Assembly: GCF_000265385.1 (NCBI RefSeq)
Contig: NC_018013.1
Span: 62,001 to 126,000, forward strand
From: Aequorivita sublithincola DSM 14238
GTDB lineage: Bacteria; Bacteroidota; Bacteroidia; Flavobacteriales; Flavobacteriaceae
Length of the DNA: 64,000 bases
Reading direction: 5' to 3'
Part shown: piece by piece, positions 9,659-18,361 of the stretch
Numbering within the stretch: position 1 is the stretch's first letter
How the letters are laid out: each line of letters opens with the position of its first letter
Made by a program: the position numbers and the translations under genes
The notes under the pieces: model-generated
Told to the model about the DNA's origin: nothing
Database searches by the model: none
What the model saw: only the letters and a program-made list of their open reading frames with translations

Positions 9659-10258
9659 TTATTCCTTCTCTCCTGTAATTTCTGGTTCTTCGTGGACTTT
9701 ATTTTCATTAATAAGTTCCATAACTTCTTCTGGTGAAATATATAGACGACGGATTCGCTCTTTGTATTTTTCAGAAAGATTGGCGTTATCGAGAATGAAA
9801 TTTTTCGTTTTCAAGATATAATCGCCCATTCCGTGAGAGATTGCGAAAGTGTCCGCAGCACGTTCCACTTCTTTGATGTGTGCGGAGGAAAAGATATATT
9901 TCATTCCAAAAATTAGCATTCCCATGTTTGTTCGGTGACTGTAATCCAAAACGTGACCCAGTTCGTGACCTATCCAACCGACTTTTACGTCGGAAGGAAT
10001 ATCGTCCATCGTAAACTCTTCTCCTTCAATTTGAATTTTTCGACTAATTAAAATAATGTATTCTCTGTTATTTTTCGATTTAAAAAAACTTGCGAATCGC
10101 GGCTGCGCTTGCATTGTGGATTTTTTAATATTGTCTTTAAACTTAAACTCAACTGCGGTATCGTATAATTCGGGATAAAAGGAAAGCGCCTCTAAAGCTT
10201 CTTTTTTAATACTTTCAGGGATGATTTTGTTGTCTAAGTTGATTTCTTGCATAGGATT
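9659..10258 (-). CDS. Small zinc metalloprotease-like protein (HELGH motif)
   Basis: A hypothetical protein with a clear gluzincin-like zinc site. HELGHVLDY is visible about residues 104-112, and EVERAADTFAI about 35 residues later supplies a likely third ligand, as in M48-like proteases. No transmembrane domain is obvious once the start is taken at the internal ATG (10258, MNPMQEINLD). The alternative start at 10309 would add a short hydrophobic leader that could serve as signal or anchor. Substrate unknown. It is transcribed convergently with the GH3 gene. Confidence 0.65.
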   Translation of the reverse strand, partial: NPMQEINLDNKIIPESIKKEALEALSFYPELYDTAVEFKFKDNIKKSTMQAQPRFASFFKSKNNREYIILISRKIQIEGEEFTMDDIPSDVKVGWIGHELGHVLDYSHRTNMGMLIFGMKYIFSSAHIKEVERAADTFAISHGMGDYILKTKNFILDNANLSEKYKERIRRLYISPEEVMELINENKVHEEPEITGEKE

Positions 10259-10309
10259 CATAGAAAGAGTAAAATACAAAATAGGTTTTATGAGGAACGT
10301 TAAAAGCAT

Positions 10310-10478
10310 TATAAAGTTATGAGTGTGGAGTTATGAGGTAATTCGGGATTAGAGATTCGTTAATTTGGGATTCGGAATTTTGGTTGATTTGTTTCATAAA
10401 GTTAATGATGCACCTGACAAATTAATTAAGAATGCGCGCGATGAATAAATTTAAGAATGCACGCGATAAATCGCGTGC
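10310..10478. repeat. Intergenic low-complexity tract with a palindrome
   Basis: The gap holds degenerate short repeats (GGGATTAGAGATTCG, GGGATTCGGAATT) and a perfect palindrome GCACGCGAT-AA-ATCGCGTGC at 10459-10478, just before the uvrB stop. The palindrome may end uvrB transcription, though no clear T-run follows. Similar GC-rich palindromic debris appears at 12590-12615. Confidence 0.5.
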
Positions 10479-12476
10479 CTACACTTCACCTAATTGCTTT
10501 TGATAGGTTTTTATTTTATCGCGAAGTTTGGCGGCCATCATAAAATCTAACTCTTTGGCGGCTTTTTCCATTGCTTTACGGGTATCGCGGACTTTCTTTT
10601 CTATTTGGGGTTTTGTTAAATATTCCACTTCAGATTCTGCAGCTAGGCTTTCAGCATTTTCAAAAGTATAGGCTTCTTGTTTCGATTTTGTTAGGGCGTT
10701 TTCAAAAGACTTTTTGATTGCTGTTGGCGTTATGCCGTGTTCTGCGTTATAGGCTGCCTGCTTCTCTCTTTTGTAATTTGTACTGTCAATCGTTTTCTGC
10801 ATACTGTTGGTTATTTTATCAGCATACATAATTGCTTTTCCGTTTAGGTTTCGAGCCGCGCGACCTACGGTTTGGGTTAGCGAACGTTCGCTTCTTAAAA
10901 AACCTTCTTTGTCGGCATCTAGAATTGCAACCAATGAAACTTCAGGTAAATCCAAACCTTCTCTTAAAAGGTTTACTCCTACTAAAACATCAAACAAACC
11001 TAGACGTAAATCCTGCATGATTTCTACACGTTCCAAAGTGTCCACATCACTGTGAATATAACGAGTGCGGACTTGTACGCGGATTAAATATTTGGTGAGT
11101 TCCTCCGCCATTCTTTTGGTTAAAGTAGTTACCAAAATACGTTCGTCTTTTTCTATGCGAAGTTGAATTTCTTCCAACAAATCGTCTATTTGGTTTAAAC
11201 TTGGGCGCACTTCAATTGGCGGATCTAGCAAACCTGTTGGGCGAATAATTTGTTCTACAAAAACGCCGCCGCTCTTTTCCATTTCGTAATCTGCGGGCGT
11301 CGCGCTTACGTAGATTACTTGGTTTTGCATGGCTTCAAATTCTTCAAACTTTAATGGGCGATTGTCCATTGCGGCTGGTAAACGGAAACCGTATTCTACC
11401 AAATTCTCCTTTCGGGAGCGGTCACCGCCGTACATTGCGCCTACTTGCGGGATGGAAACGTGGCTTTCATCTACGATCATTAAGTAATCCTTCGGAAAAA
11501 AGTCCAACAAACAGAACGGGCGCGTTCCTGGTAAACGTTGGTCTAAGTAACGTGAATAGTTTTCAATCCCGCTGCAATAACCGAGTTCGCGAATCATTTC
11601 TAGGTCAAAATTGGTGCGTTCTTCCAAGCGTTTTGCTTCTAAATGTTTTCCTATTTCTTTGAAATATTCAATCTGCAAAACCAAATCATCTTGAATGCCT
11701 CTGATGGCACCTTGCAAAACATCTGGCGAGGTAACAAACATATTTGCTGGATATATAGTCAGTCGTTCGTATTTTGCTTTTATGTTGTTGTTAAGCGGAT
11801 CGAAGACTTCGATTTCTTCAACCTCATCTCCGAAGAAATGAATTCTGAATGCGTCGTCTGCATAACCTGGAAAAACATCTACTGTATCTCCTTTTATTCG
11901 GAAACGACCGTGATTAAATTCTGCTTCGGTTCGTGAATAGAGACTTTGCACCAAACGGTGTAGCAATTTTGTTCGGGAAATGATTTGTCCTTTTTCTAAA
12001 CTGATTACGTTTTTCTGAAATTCCGCAGGGTTTCCGATACCGTATAGGCAAGAAACTGAAGAAACCACCATAACATCCCTCCTGCCCGAAAGCAATGAGG
12101 AAGTTGTGCTCAGTCGCATTTTTTCAATCTCTTCGTTTATGGAGAGGTCTTTTTCTATATAAGTTCCGCTGCTGGGAATGAAGGCTTCGGGTTGGTAATA
12201 ATCATAATAGGAAACAAAATATTCCACGGCGTTTTCGGGGAAAAGGTTTTTGAATTCTGTGTAAAGCTGTGCGGCGAGGGTTTTGTTGTGCGCCAAGACT
12301 AGGGTTGGCTTTTGAACTTGTTCAATGACATTCGCCACGGTAAAGGTTTTTCCGGAGCCGGTTACGCCTAAGAGGGTTTGGTATTTTTCATCGGAATTTA
12401 GTCCTTCCACTAAAGCTTTTATTGCCTTTGGCTGGTCGCCTGTGGGTTGAAACTCTGAGGCTATTTTAAAATTCAT
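10479..12476 (-). CDS. uvrB: Excinuclease ABC subunit B
   Basis: The damage-verifying helicase of nucleotide excision repair, loaded by UvrA and recruiting UvrC. At 665 residues it is full length. Walker A is LLGVTGSGKTFTVAN near residue 40; the beta-hairpin that clamps DNA contains YYDYYQPEAF; the DESH box and the helicase motifs QTVGRAARN follow. A C-terminal UVR domain (MEKAAKELDFMMAAKLRD) binds UvrC. The start is ATG with a TACTTTTG -7 element 22 bp upstream. No other uvr gene is in the window. Confidence 0.97.
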   Translation of the reverse strand: MNFKIASEFQPTGDQPKAIKALVEGLNSDEKYQTLLGVTGSGKTFTVANVIEQVQKPTLVLAHNKTLAAQLYTEFKNLFPENAVEYFVSYYDYYQPEAFIPSSGTYIEKDLSINEEIEKMRLSTTSSLLSGRRDVMVVSSVSCLYGIGNPAEFQKNVISLEKGQIISRTKLLHRLVQSLYSRTEAEFNHGRFRIKGDTVDVFPGYADDAFRIHFFGDEVEEIEVFDPLNNNIKAKYERLTIYPANMFVTSPDVLQGAIRGIQDDLVLQIEYFKEIGKHLEAKRLEERTNFDLEMIRELGYCSGIENYSRYLDQRLPGTRPFCLLDFFPKDYLMIVDESHVSIPQVGAMYGGDRSRKENLVEYGFRLPAAMDNRPLKFEEFEAMQNQVIYVSATPADYEMEKSGGVFVEQIIRPTGLLDPPIEVRPSLNQIDDLLEEIQLRIEKDERILVTTLTKRMAEELTKYLIRVQVRTRYIHSDVDTLERVEIMQDLRLGLFDVLVGVNLLREGLDLPEVSLVAILDADKEGFLRSERSLTQTVGRAARNLNGKAIMYADKITNSMQKTIDSTNYKREKQAAYNAEHGITPTAIKKSFENALTKSKQEAYTFENAESLAAESEVEYLTKPQIEKKVRDTRKAMEKAAKELDFMMAAKLRDKIKTYQKQLGEV

Positions 12477-12497
12477 ATTTTCTTTTTCGTTGCTTTA

Positions 12498-12505
12498 CAA
12501 AAGTA
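12498..12505 (-). promoter_or_regulatory. Candidate -7 element of uvrB
   Basis: TACTTTTG on the minus strand matches TAnnTTTG, 21 bp before the ATG. The expected -33 element is not clear. Confidence 0.45.
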
Positions 12506-12663
12506 GTGAAAATAGAAGTGATTAGTGAATAGTCAATAGTGAGAAGTGAGTCGTGAGAAGTTTTTGGATTGTGGTGGAGATTTGTGATTGCACGAGCGGG
12601 ACGCTCGCGCTAACTGGGGGATTCTAAAACAACCCTTTCACGGCAGCTACTTCCAGTCCATAT

Positions 12664-12692
12664 ATTAAAAACAAAGCCGCTAATGCGGCTTA
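12664..12692 (-). terminator. Terminator of the 12745-13590 lipoprotein gene
   Basis: Stem AAGCCGC-ATTA-GCGGCTT on the minus strand is followed by TTGTTTTT. The remaining gap up to uvrB (12477-12660) carries only short degenerate GTGAGAAG repeats and a GC-rich palindrome. Confidence 0.7.
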
Positions 12693-12744
12693 TGTTTTAT
12701 ATTATAAAATTAAATACCGCGTCCATTGGCGCGACTAAAACTTT

Positions 12745-13590
12745 TTAGTAATATGAAATGATATAAGTAGTGGTATCTCCCATATCATCTTCATTTACGA
12801 CGGTAGGATAACCACCATCATCGTATGTGTATATGTAGTTTAAGGAATCTCCCCCAACTTCATTGATGGATGTAATATTGTTTTTAAAGTAAGGAAAACT
12901 GTACCCTTCAAAACCGCTCACATAAATGCCATCAAAATCCTCAAAAAATTCAAGGAAACGTTCTATATATACAGATTCAAACTGCCCATAAAAGGGATTT
13001 ATTTTAGAGTCATAGGTTATGGTGAATTCTGCGAGTGGGTTAGCATTATTGTCAAAGGATTTCGCAGAAACCATATTGCCATTTGCATCATAACCAAAGA
13101 TGGTGTACTGGTAACTTTCAATAAACTTGGTTACTTGTCCCGCGCCGTTAAGTTCCATTTGTAACTCTGAAGGAGTATTGCCGCCAAAAATGCCGCTTGC
13201 GTTAACGGTGTTGCCATCGTAAGTTATAGCTATATCGTTAACATCATTACTGTAGCTGGATAAACGGCCATCGGCATTGTAAGTAAATGTACTTACACCG
13301 CTATATGGGGAGGTTCCAGTCTCTTCAAAACTCCATTTAGTTAATCTCTTTTCTGAATCGTAAATGAAGTCTGATGTGAAAGTAAGATTTGGGCGAGTCC
13401 CGTTGAAAGTTGCCAAGAGGTTATCTGCATTATAAGTATACTCTACTTTTAAATCATTGGATATTATTTCGGATTTGACCAGTTTGCCGGAAGGCGGGTC
13501 CGGGTCTGGGTTAGAATCGTCATCAGACGAACAGGAGATAAAAATTGCGTTAAGCAAGATAAGCGCAAGGATGAATTTTGTTTTTTTCAT
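12745..13590 (-). CDS. Putative lipoprotein with YD-like repeats
   Basis: A 281-residue exported protein. The signal peptide ends in a lipobox, IFISCSS, and the acidic SSDDDSN stretch after the Cys is typical of Bacteroidota surface lipoproteins. The mature part has repeated patterns such as YTYNADNLLATF, FTYNADGRLSSY and FGYDANGNMVSA, which resemble short RHS/YD beta repeats. Function unknown; relatives are often annotated DUF4595-like. It is monocistronic with its own terminator. Confidence 0.7.
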   Translation of the reverse strand: MKKTKFILALILLNAIFISCSSDDDSNPDPDPPSGKLVKSEIISNDLKVEYTYNADNLLATFNGTRPNLTFTSDFIYDSEKRLTKWSFEETGTSPYSGVSTFTYNADGRLSSYSNDVNDIAITYDGNTVNASGIFGGNTPSELQMELNGAGQVTKFIESYQYTIFGYDANGNMVSAKSFDNNANPLAEFTITYDSKINPFYGQFESVYIERFLEFFEDFDGIYVSGFEGYSFPYFKNNITSINEVGGDSLNYIYTYDDGGYPTVVNEDDMGDTTTYIISYY

Positions 13591-13774
13591 AAGTTTTTAT
13601 TGTTAAAGGTTGTAATATTTTTTTTCAATGCGCGACAAATGTAGTGAAAATGAAATAATGGTGAAAAGTGAGACTCTAAGGAGTGAGAAATTAGTCGCGA
13701 ATAAGGGATCGGGAGAAATTTTTGTGTTGTGGAAGCTTCTTTCTGCTATTAATTACTAAACCAATCAAACCTGT

Positions 13775-13868
13775 ACTGAATAAAAAGAAATGTCTCGTAC
13801 TAAAATACGGCTACAGGTTAAAATTGATTTTAAGCTATTAATTTATAGACCATATTCGGTGTTATGCC
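13775..13868. repeat. Degenerate attC-like right arm ending cassette C0
   Basis: The sequence ends GTTATGCCTTCGCCC at 13861, matching the complement of the start of the neighbouring unit (GTTATGCCTCACCC read from 14761 leftwards). The left arm of the palindrome is not clearly recognisable. I read it as the 3-prime recombination site of a single cassette far from the main array. Confidence 0.45.
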
Positions 13869-13886
13869 TTCGCCCTTTTTTGTTTG

Positions 13887-14716
13887 TCATATTACGTTGT
13901 TACTAAATTCCTTCTCGTATTTTTTTTCCGCCTTTTTTTTGAAAAACAATGTGTTAAAAATAGAGTGGTTAATTAAACGCATAACAACTAATGGAATTAA
14001 GAATAAAATCAAACCAATTATGTTAGATAGCCAAATAGGGAATGTTTGAAATTGCTTATTTATGAACCAAATAGAAGTTACAAAAAATATAAAGATTAAG
14101 TAAAAAATTATATTTTTATAGTCCCGTTTGATTTTACTTTTTACATAGATTTCCTTTTCTTTCATTAATTCTTCTATGACCTTATTTACCATTTTAATTG
14201 CACTTTCAGGGGAGCAAGAAGCTTGAATATGAAATTTCCCTTCACTTATTATATTACTAGTTTTTATTGCTAATTTACCAATATAACCTTCAGCTTTTTT
14301 GTTTTTAGTGTCTTCGATTACCAATGCTTTTTGTAATTCAGTAAGGTTTAAATCAGTATTATTTGAGAGTTGATTTTTTATATGCCTTTTGGTTTGTAGA
14401 GTTGTGAAGTCTTTTTTTACCATCCATTGAACATATTTAAAGTTAGGATTAATAAATATTATTGGTTCTTTAATATTATTATCAGCACTATGCTTTGCAA
14501 TCGAACTACCGTCAATGAATTTTCCATCAGCTAGTTTGATTTTAAAAATATTTGAATTAAATTTTTCCTTTACTTTTTCTTCTCCCAATTTTTCAAGCTC
14601 TTATTTAGAGACTTCCTTCAATTCCATTTCATTTTTGACTGTTTCAAATCAAATTCAAGAGAAAAATTAATTACCGAATTTATAATTGTTTGGACTTTTT
14701 GTTCGTAGTCTATCAT
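13887..14716 (-). pseudogene. Cassette C0 gene, broken: membrane protein of unknown function
   Basis: The intact part (13887-14588, 233 residues) has two C-terminal transmembrane segments (LIFIFFVTSIWFI and IIGLILFLIPLVV) after a soluble lysine-rich region. Upstream the frame carries on: the codons from 14600 back encode ELKEVSK, interrupted by a TAA at 14601-14603. A further N-terminal piece, MIDYEQKVQTIINSVINF, starts at ATG 14716 in another frame. One missing A in the A-run near 14643-14648 would join the pieces. So the gene appears to carry one frameshift and one nonsense codon. No function recognised. Confidence 0.55.
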
Positions 14717-14753
14717 ATTCGTTTATTATCGGTTGTGTGGTTTTTCAGGGTGA

Positions 14754-14834
14754 GGCATAACATGCGGATAAACACTATATAGCATTTATTCCCATTATAT
14801 GTTTTATAGTTTACCTCCAAATATAAATAAAAAC
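14754..14834. repeat. Half attC-like site upstream of cassette C0
   Basis: It starts GGCATAAC/ATGCGGATAAACA and ends with AAATAAAAAC, the same conserved loop found in the full sites at 24108, 26103 and 28253. The sequence closely parallels the half-site at 33295-33383. The second arm is missing; the boundary falls immediately after the conserved loop. Confidence 0.5.
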
Positions 14835-14838
14835 CCAA

Positions 14839-14970
14839 CTACTTCCCCATCACCGCCATCAAGGTTTCTACCTTAGTTTTCAACATCTTATTCTCCTCCA
14901 GCACAGCAATGCGTTCCTGCAAAAGCAAGGTTGGGTTCGGGGCGTTGGTGGTAAAGTTTGGCTGCAGCTA
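14839..14970 (-). pseudogene. C-terminal fragment of a coiled-coil regulator-like protein
   Basis: Read on the minus strand it encodes LLLQERIAVLEENKMLKTK and then a terminal VETLMAVMGK followed by TAG. Such leucine-zipper tails end many Bacteroidota XRE-type or S24-like regulators. The upstream part of the gene is absent: a TAG precedes the fragment near 14970. I treat it as debris next to the half-site. Confidence 0.45.
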
Positions 14971-15003
14971 AGCGGCGAGGCCATTTAAAAATTGATTTTA
15001 CTA

Positions 15004-15501
15004 TCATTCACTAAAAGACTCGTCATACATATAACTAATCTTGCCTTCCGTAATAACAATTTCTTGATTGCCGTCACTCAGTTTTCCAGAAAAAGTCATC
15101 CGGAAGCAACTTTTTGTATTTACAAGTACGTTGCTTTGCAATTCCCCATCCAGAAAGTCACCCCTAAAGATTATGTTGTCCTTGTACTGAGAATATATAA
15201 ATTGTTCAATGATGTTTTTGCCCGTGGCTTTGTAGGGAAGATAAATAGCAATGTCCTGTTCTCCTAATGGATTCTGTACGTTTCTGCCTACGTTTATTAT
15301 CAATTCATAACCGTCAGACCTAATACCAATTCCACGACCATAAGCATAAAAGGTTTGAGTTTCGCCATTTACAATCATTGTTACTACGGTTTCTTGGCAG
15401 ATTGCAATTTCATCATTTTTGGAATCGTCTTCGGAACAAGAACTGAACAATACTATTACTGAAATAAAGAATATTCTAAAAATTAGGGAAGTTGTTTTCA
15501 T
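15004..15501 (-). CDS. Small putative lipoprotein
   Basis: A 165-residue protein with a lipoprotein signal (VIVLFSSCSEDDSKND). The mature part is beta-rich and ends ITEGKISYMYDESFSE. No conserved domain recognised. The ATG start is well supported by the signal peptide. It is divergent from the FHA/protease operon 220 bp away. Confidence 0.65.
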   Translation of the reverse strand: MKTTSLIFRIFFISVIVLFSSCSEDDSKNDEIAICQETVVTMIVNGETQTFYAYGRGIGIRSDGYELIINVGRNVQNPLGEQDIAIYLPYKATGKNIIEQFIYSQYKDNIIFRGDFLDGELQSNVLVNTKSCFRMTFSGKLSDGNQEIVITEGKISYMYDESFSE

Positions 15502-15724
15502 AGTTTTTAGGACTGTTTGATGATAGATTTTCTATTTAAAAAAAGCAATATAACTAAAATTAGTACAACACCAAGCAACAGTCCAAATCACATATTCATT
15601 AATAAATTCTATTAAAATGATGACATTTTTCAAATTCTCCGATATATGATTGTAAAGTGGGAATACTTAAACATCATTACCATCTTTCTTACAAATTTAT
15701 TCTAACCATTTAAACCATAACACA

Positions 15725-17395
15725 ATGAATGAGCAAAATATTTCCCTATTAATTCGTCACATCGGAGGCTCCAAAAAAGGACAGGTTGAAAAATTTTTAG
15801 CTGCTAGTACTCCTGAAATTCGAATAGGCCGCGGATTAGATAACAATGTAAGCTTCGACCCTGTTAAGGAAGATACCATCAGTCGCGATCATTGCCGTAT
15901 TCATCAAGATAGCACAAATCATGAGCTCTTCTTCATCTCGGACAGTCATAGCAAAAACGGAACATTCGTAAATGATGTACCGATTGCCGGTAAAACTGAA
16001 CTTTTTGCTGGTGACATCGTAAAACTTGGCAAGGAGGGCCCTTCCTTTGAATTTGATCTTGATCCACGCCCACAGTCGCATATTAAAAAGACTCGCGTTA
16101 TCGATCCAATTATTGCAAAAGAAACGAAGATGCATACTGCTGCGGATTTGCCTAAGGCCACTTCAGAGAAGTTGCCACCTGTTAAAGAAGGTATCGGCAA
16201 GAATACCATGCAACACATGATTCTCGAATCAGAAAAGAAAAGTAAGACTGGTTTAATGATAACTATAATCGCTGTTATGCTGCTGGCTGCAACAGGAGGC
16301 TACCTGTTTTATAAGAATAAGAATGTAAAGGAAATCGTTCACGTAACGGATCCTAAAACTACCTTTACTCCTTCCGAAATAGCGAAGGCGAACAAAGAGA
16401 AAGTGGTATATGTAGAGATGGCCTGGAAGCTTACAAGTACAGCTTCTAGCGAGGAAATGTATCAAGTTTATTATCCTGTTGTTCAGAATAAAAAAATTGT
16501 TGGATACCAAGGTGGTTATATTCAAAATGAGCAGGGAGCAATCGTACCATATTTGGTAACAAAGGGCGACTATCTCAAGGCTTTCAGTAATTATCAAGGT
16601 ATAGAACTTGATCTCATTGCGAGCGGTGGAAGCGGTAGTGGCTTTGTTGTGGATGATCGCGGTTTTATTGCTACAAACAGGCATGTGGCTTCCAATTGGC
16701 TTACAAGTTTTCACTTTCAAGAGTATGCTTTTCCAGGTGTGATTGCAGAACCTAATAATGACGGACAAATGGCTCCTGCGTGGGATAAACAAGTTTCAAA
16801 AGAAATGATTGGGGAATGGGTTCCTGGCAATGATAAGCGCTACACCGGTGTAAATACTTATCTAGACGTGACCTTTGCCAATAACTCGCAAAGAACACCA
16901 GCCAAGATTGTCCGTATCTCCTCTACACATGACGTAGCTATGATTAAAATTGATTTGCCTGAATCTTTACCAAAGGTGGAACTTTATGACAGTTATGATG
17001 AAATTGCTCCTGGTGATGCTACAATAGTTATGGGATATCCTGGAATAGCGCCAGCACAACTTGTACTTAAGCGTTCTCAAGATGTATTTAATTCCAACCC
17101 AAATATCACTTCTGTTCCCGTTCTTACTGTTAGCACAGGAAACGTTGGGCGAATGGTTCGTGGTTCCGAAAAGAACAGCAAGATTGATGATTACCAATCT
17201 TCTTTCGGTGACTATTATCAGCTTACTATCAATTCTACTGGTGGTGGTAATAGCGGTGGACCTATGTTTGATGACAAGGGACGCGTAGTGGGTGTTTATA
17301 GCGCCGGCAAATGGGAGCCAGGTACTGCGATTAGTTTCGCTGTTCCAATTAAATATGTAATGGAGTTAATGGGGCGTCAGGAAGTTATTAAATAG
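15725..17395 (+). CDS. FHA domain - transmembrane - trypsin-like serine protease
   Basis: A 556-residue three-part protein. An N-terminal FHA domain (about residues 10-100) shows RIGRGLDNN, SRDHCRIH and NGTFVN, the phosphothreonine-binding signature. One transmembrane helix follows at residues 176-195. The C-terminal trypsin-fold protease has an apparently complete triad: His320 in TNRHVAS, Asp403 in HDVAMIKID and Ser510 in GGGNSGGPM. The FHA domain should face the cytoplasm and the protease the periplasm, so a phosphorylation signal could control proteolysis across the membrane. It is the first gene before a PP2C phosphatase and a Ser/Thr kinase on the same strand, the likely writer and eraser of its phospho-ligand. 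Confidence 0.88.
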   Translation: MNEQNISLLIRHIGGSKKGQVEKFLAASTPEIRIGRGLDNNVSFDPVKEDTISRDHCRIHQDSTNHELFFISDSHSKNGTFVNDVPIAGKTELFAGDIVKLGKEGPSFEFDLDPRPQSHIKKTRVIDPIIAKETKMHTAADLPKATSEKLPPVKEGIGKNTMQHMILESEKKSKTGLMITIIAVMLLAATGGYLFYKNKNVKEIVHVTDPKTTFTPSEIAKANKEKVVYVEMAWKLTSTASSEEMYQVYYPVVQNKKIVGYQGGYIQNEQGAIVPYLVTKGDYLKAFSNYQGIELDLIASGGSGSGFVVDDRGFIATNRHVASNWLTSFHFQEYAFPGVIAEPNNDGQMAPAWDKQVSKEMIGEWVPGNDKRYTGVNTYLDVTFANNSQRTPAKIVRISSTHDVAMIKIDLPESLPKVELYDSYDEIAPGDATIVMGYPGIAPAQLVLKRSQDVFNSNPNITSVPVLTVSTGNVGRMVRGSEKNSKIDDYQSSFGDYYQLTINSTGGGNSGGPMFDDKGRVVGVYSAGKWEPGTAISFAVPIKYVMELMGRQEVIK

Positions 17396-17427
17396 ACATC
17401 TTTTTCAATCAACAGTTTTTAAGACGA

Positions 17428-17480
17428 TTACTGTCACTTTTTCCACCAGCTCTTTAATCAGAGCAGGTGGAAGACAGTAA
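17428..17480 (+). promoter_or_regulatory. Long inverted repeat between the FHA-protease and PP2C genes
   Basis: Nested arms TTACTGTC/GACAGTAA, TTCCACC/GGTGGAA and GCTCT/AGAGC form a long interrupted hairpin. There is no T-run directly after it. It could be a weak terminator or an mRNA processing or stability element separating the first gene from the next two. Confidence 0.5.
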
Positions 17481-17503
17481 CCAAGCATTTAACAATACTA
17501 AAT

Positions 17504-18361
17504 ATGAAGTTTTTGTTTTCAAAAAAAAATAATAAGGTAACTGATTCAGCTAAAACTGGTCAAAGCGGGATAGCAAATTTTTGTGAAGTCTATGCGGTTT
17601 CAGAAACAGGTCCGGTACGCAATCACAACGAAGACTCCATCGGTTTTTCTTTTCTGGAAAATGATAAGAAAAATCTTATCGCCGTAGTTGCAGATGGTAT
17701 GGGAGGACACAATGCAGGTGAAGTGGCCAGCAAGATGGCTTGCGATTTATTGCTTGACTACTGCGTCGAAAACTGGAAACAATACGCTCCGGAAACACTG
17801 CTTCATAAAGCATTTATGAAAGCACATCAAGAAATTATAGAAACCGGAAACTCAAATTCCGAGCAAAAGGGAATGGGTACCACAGCAACCGCAGTGATTA
17901 TTAAGCAGGATGTTTGTTATATCGGCCACATTGGTGATAGTCGCGCTTATCTGTTACGTAACAGTAACTTAAAACAACTGAGCAGAGATCATACTCTGGT
18001 CAATCAAATGTTTGAAAGTGGTGAGATTACAGAGCAAGAGCGGGATCAACATCCAATGAAAAATGTATTATTACAAGCATTGGGGACCACGCCAACAATA
18101 GAACCTCAGATTTCCGCTGATGGATGGGCAATACAGAAAGGCGATCGTTTATTTCTCTGTTCCGATGGGGTTTATGATGCACTTAGTGTGGAAGACATCA
18201 AAGATTTACTTTTAATGAAACAACCAGAATTTGTATTGGAATGTCTCAGCACGACGGCTACGTCTCGCAATGTTTCTGACAACTTCTCCGCTTTATTGAT
18301 AGATATTTCAACGGGTATGCAATCCATTCCTTCGGTAACAAAAGAACAAAACATAATATAA
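17504..18361 (+). CDS. PP2C-family serine/threonine phosphatase
   Basis: A cytoplasmic metal-dependent protein phosphatase of 285 residues, of the Stp/PppA type. Motifs: ETGPVRNHNEDS near residue 33, VADGMGGHNAGE with metal ligand Asp64, GHIGDSRAYLLR, and LCSDGVYDAL. It removes phosphate from Ser/Thr and should oppose the kinase encoded immediately downstream. The stop codon overlaps the kinase start (TAATG at 18359-18363), indicating translational coupling. Confidence 0.93.
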   Translation: MKFLFSKKNNKVTDSAKTGQSGIANFCEVYAVSETGPVRNHNEDSIGFSFLENDKKNLIAVVADGMGGHNAGEVASKMACDLLLDYCVENWKQYAPETLLHKAFMKAHQEIIETGNSNSEQKGMGTTATAVIIKQDVCYIGHIGDSRAYLLRNSNLKQLSRDHTLVNQMFESGEITEQERDQHPMKNVLLQALGTTPTIEPQISADGWAIQKGDRLFLCSDGVYDALSVEDIKDLLLMKQPEFVLECLSTTATSRNVSDNFSALLIDISTGMQSIPSVTKEQNII

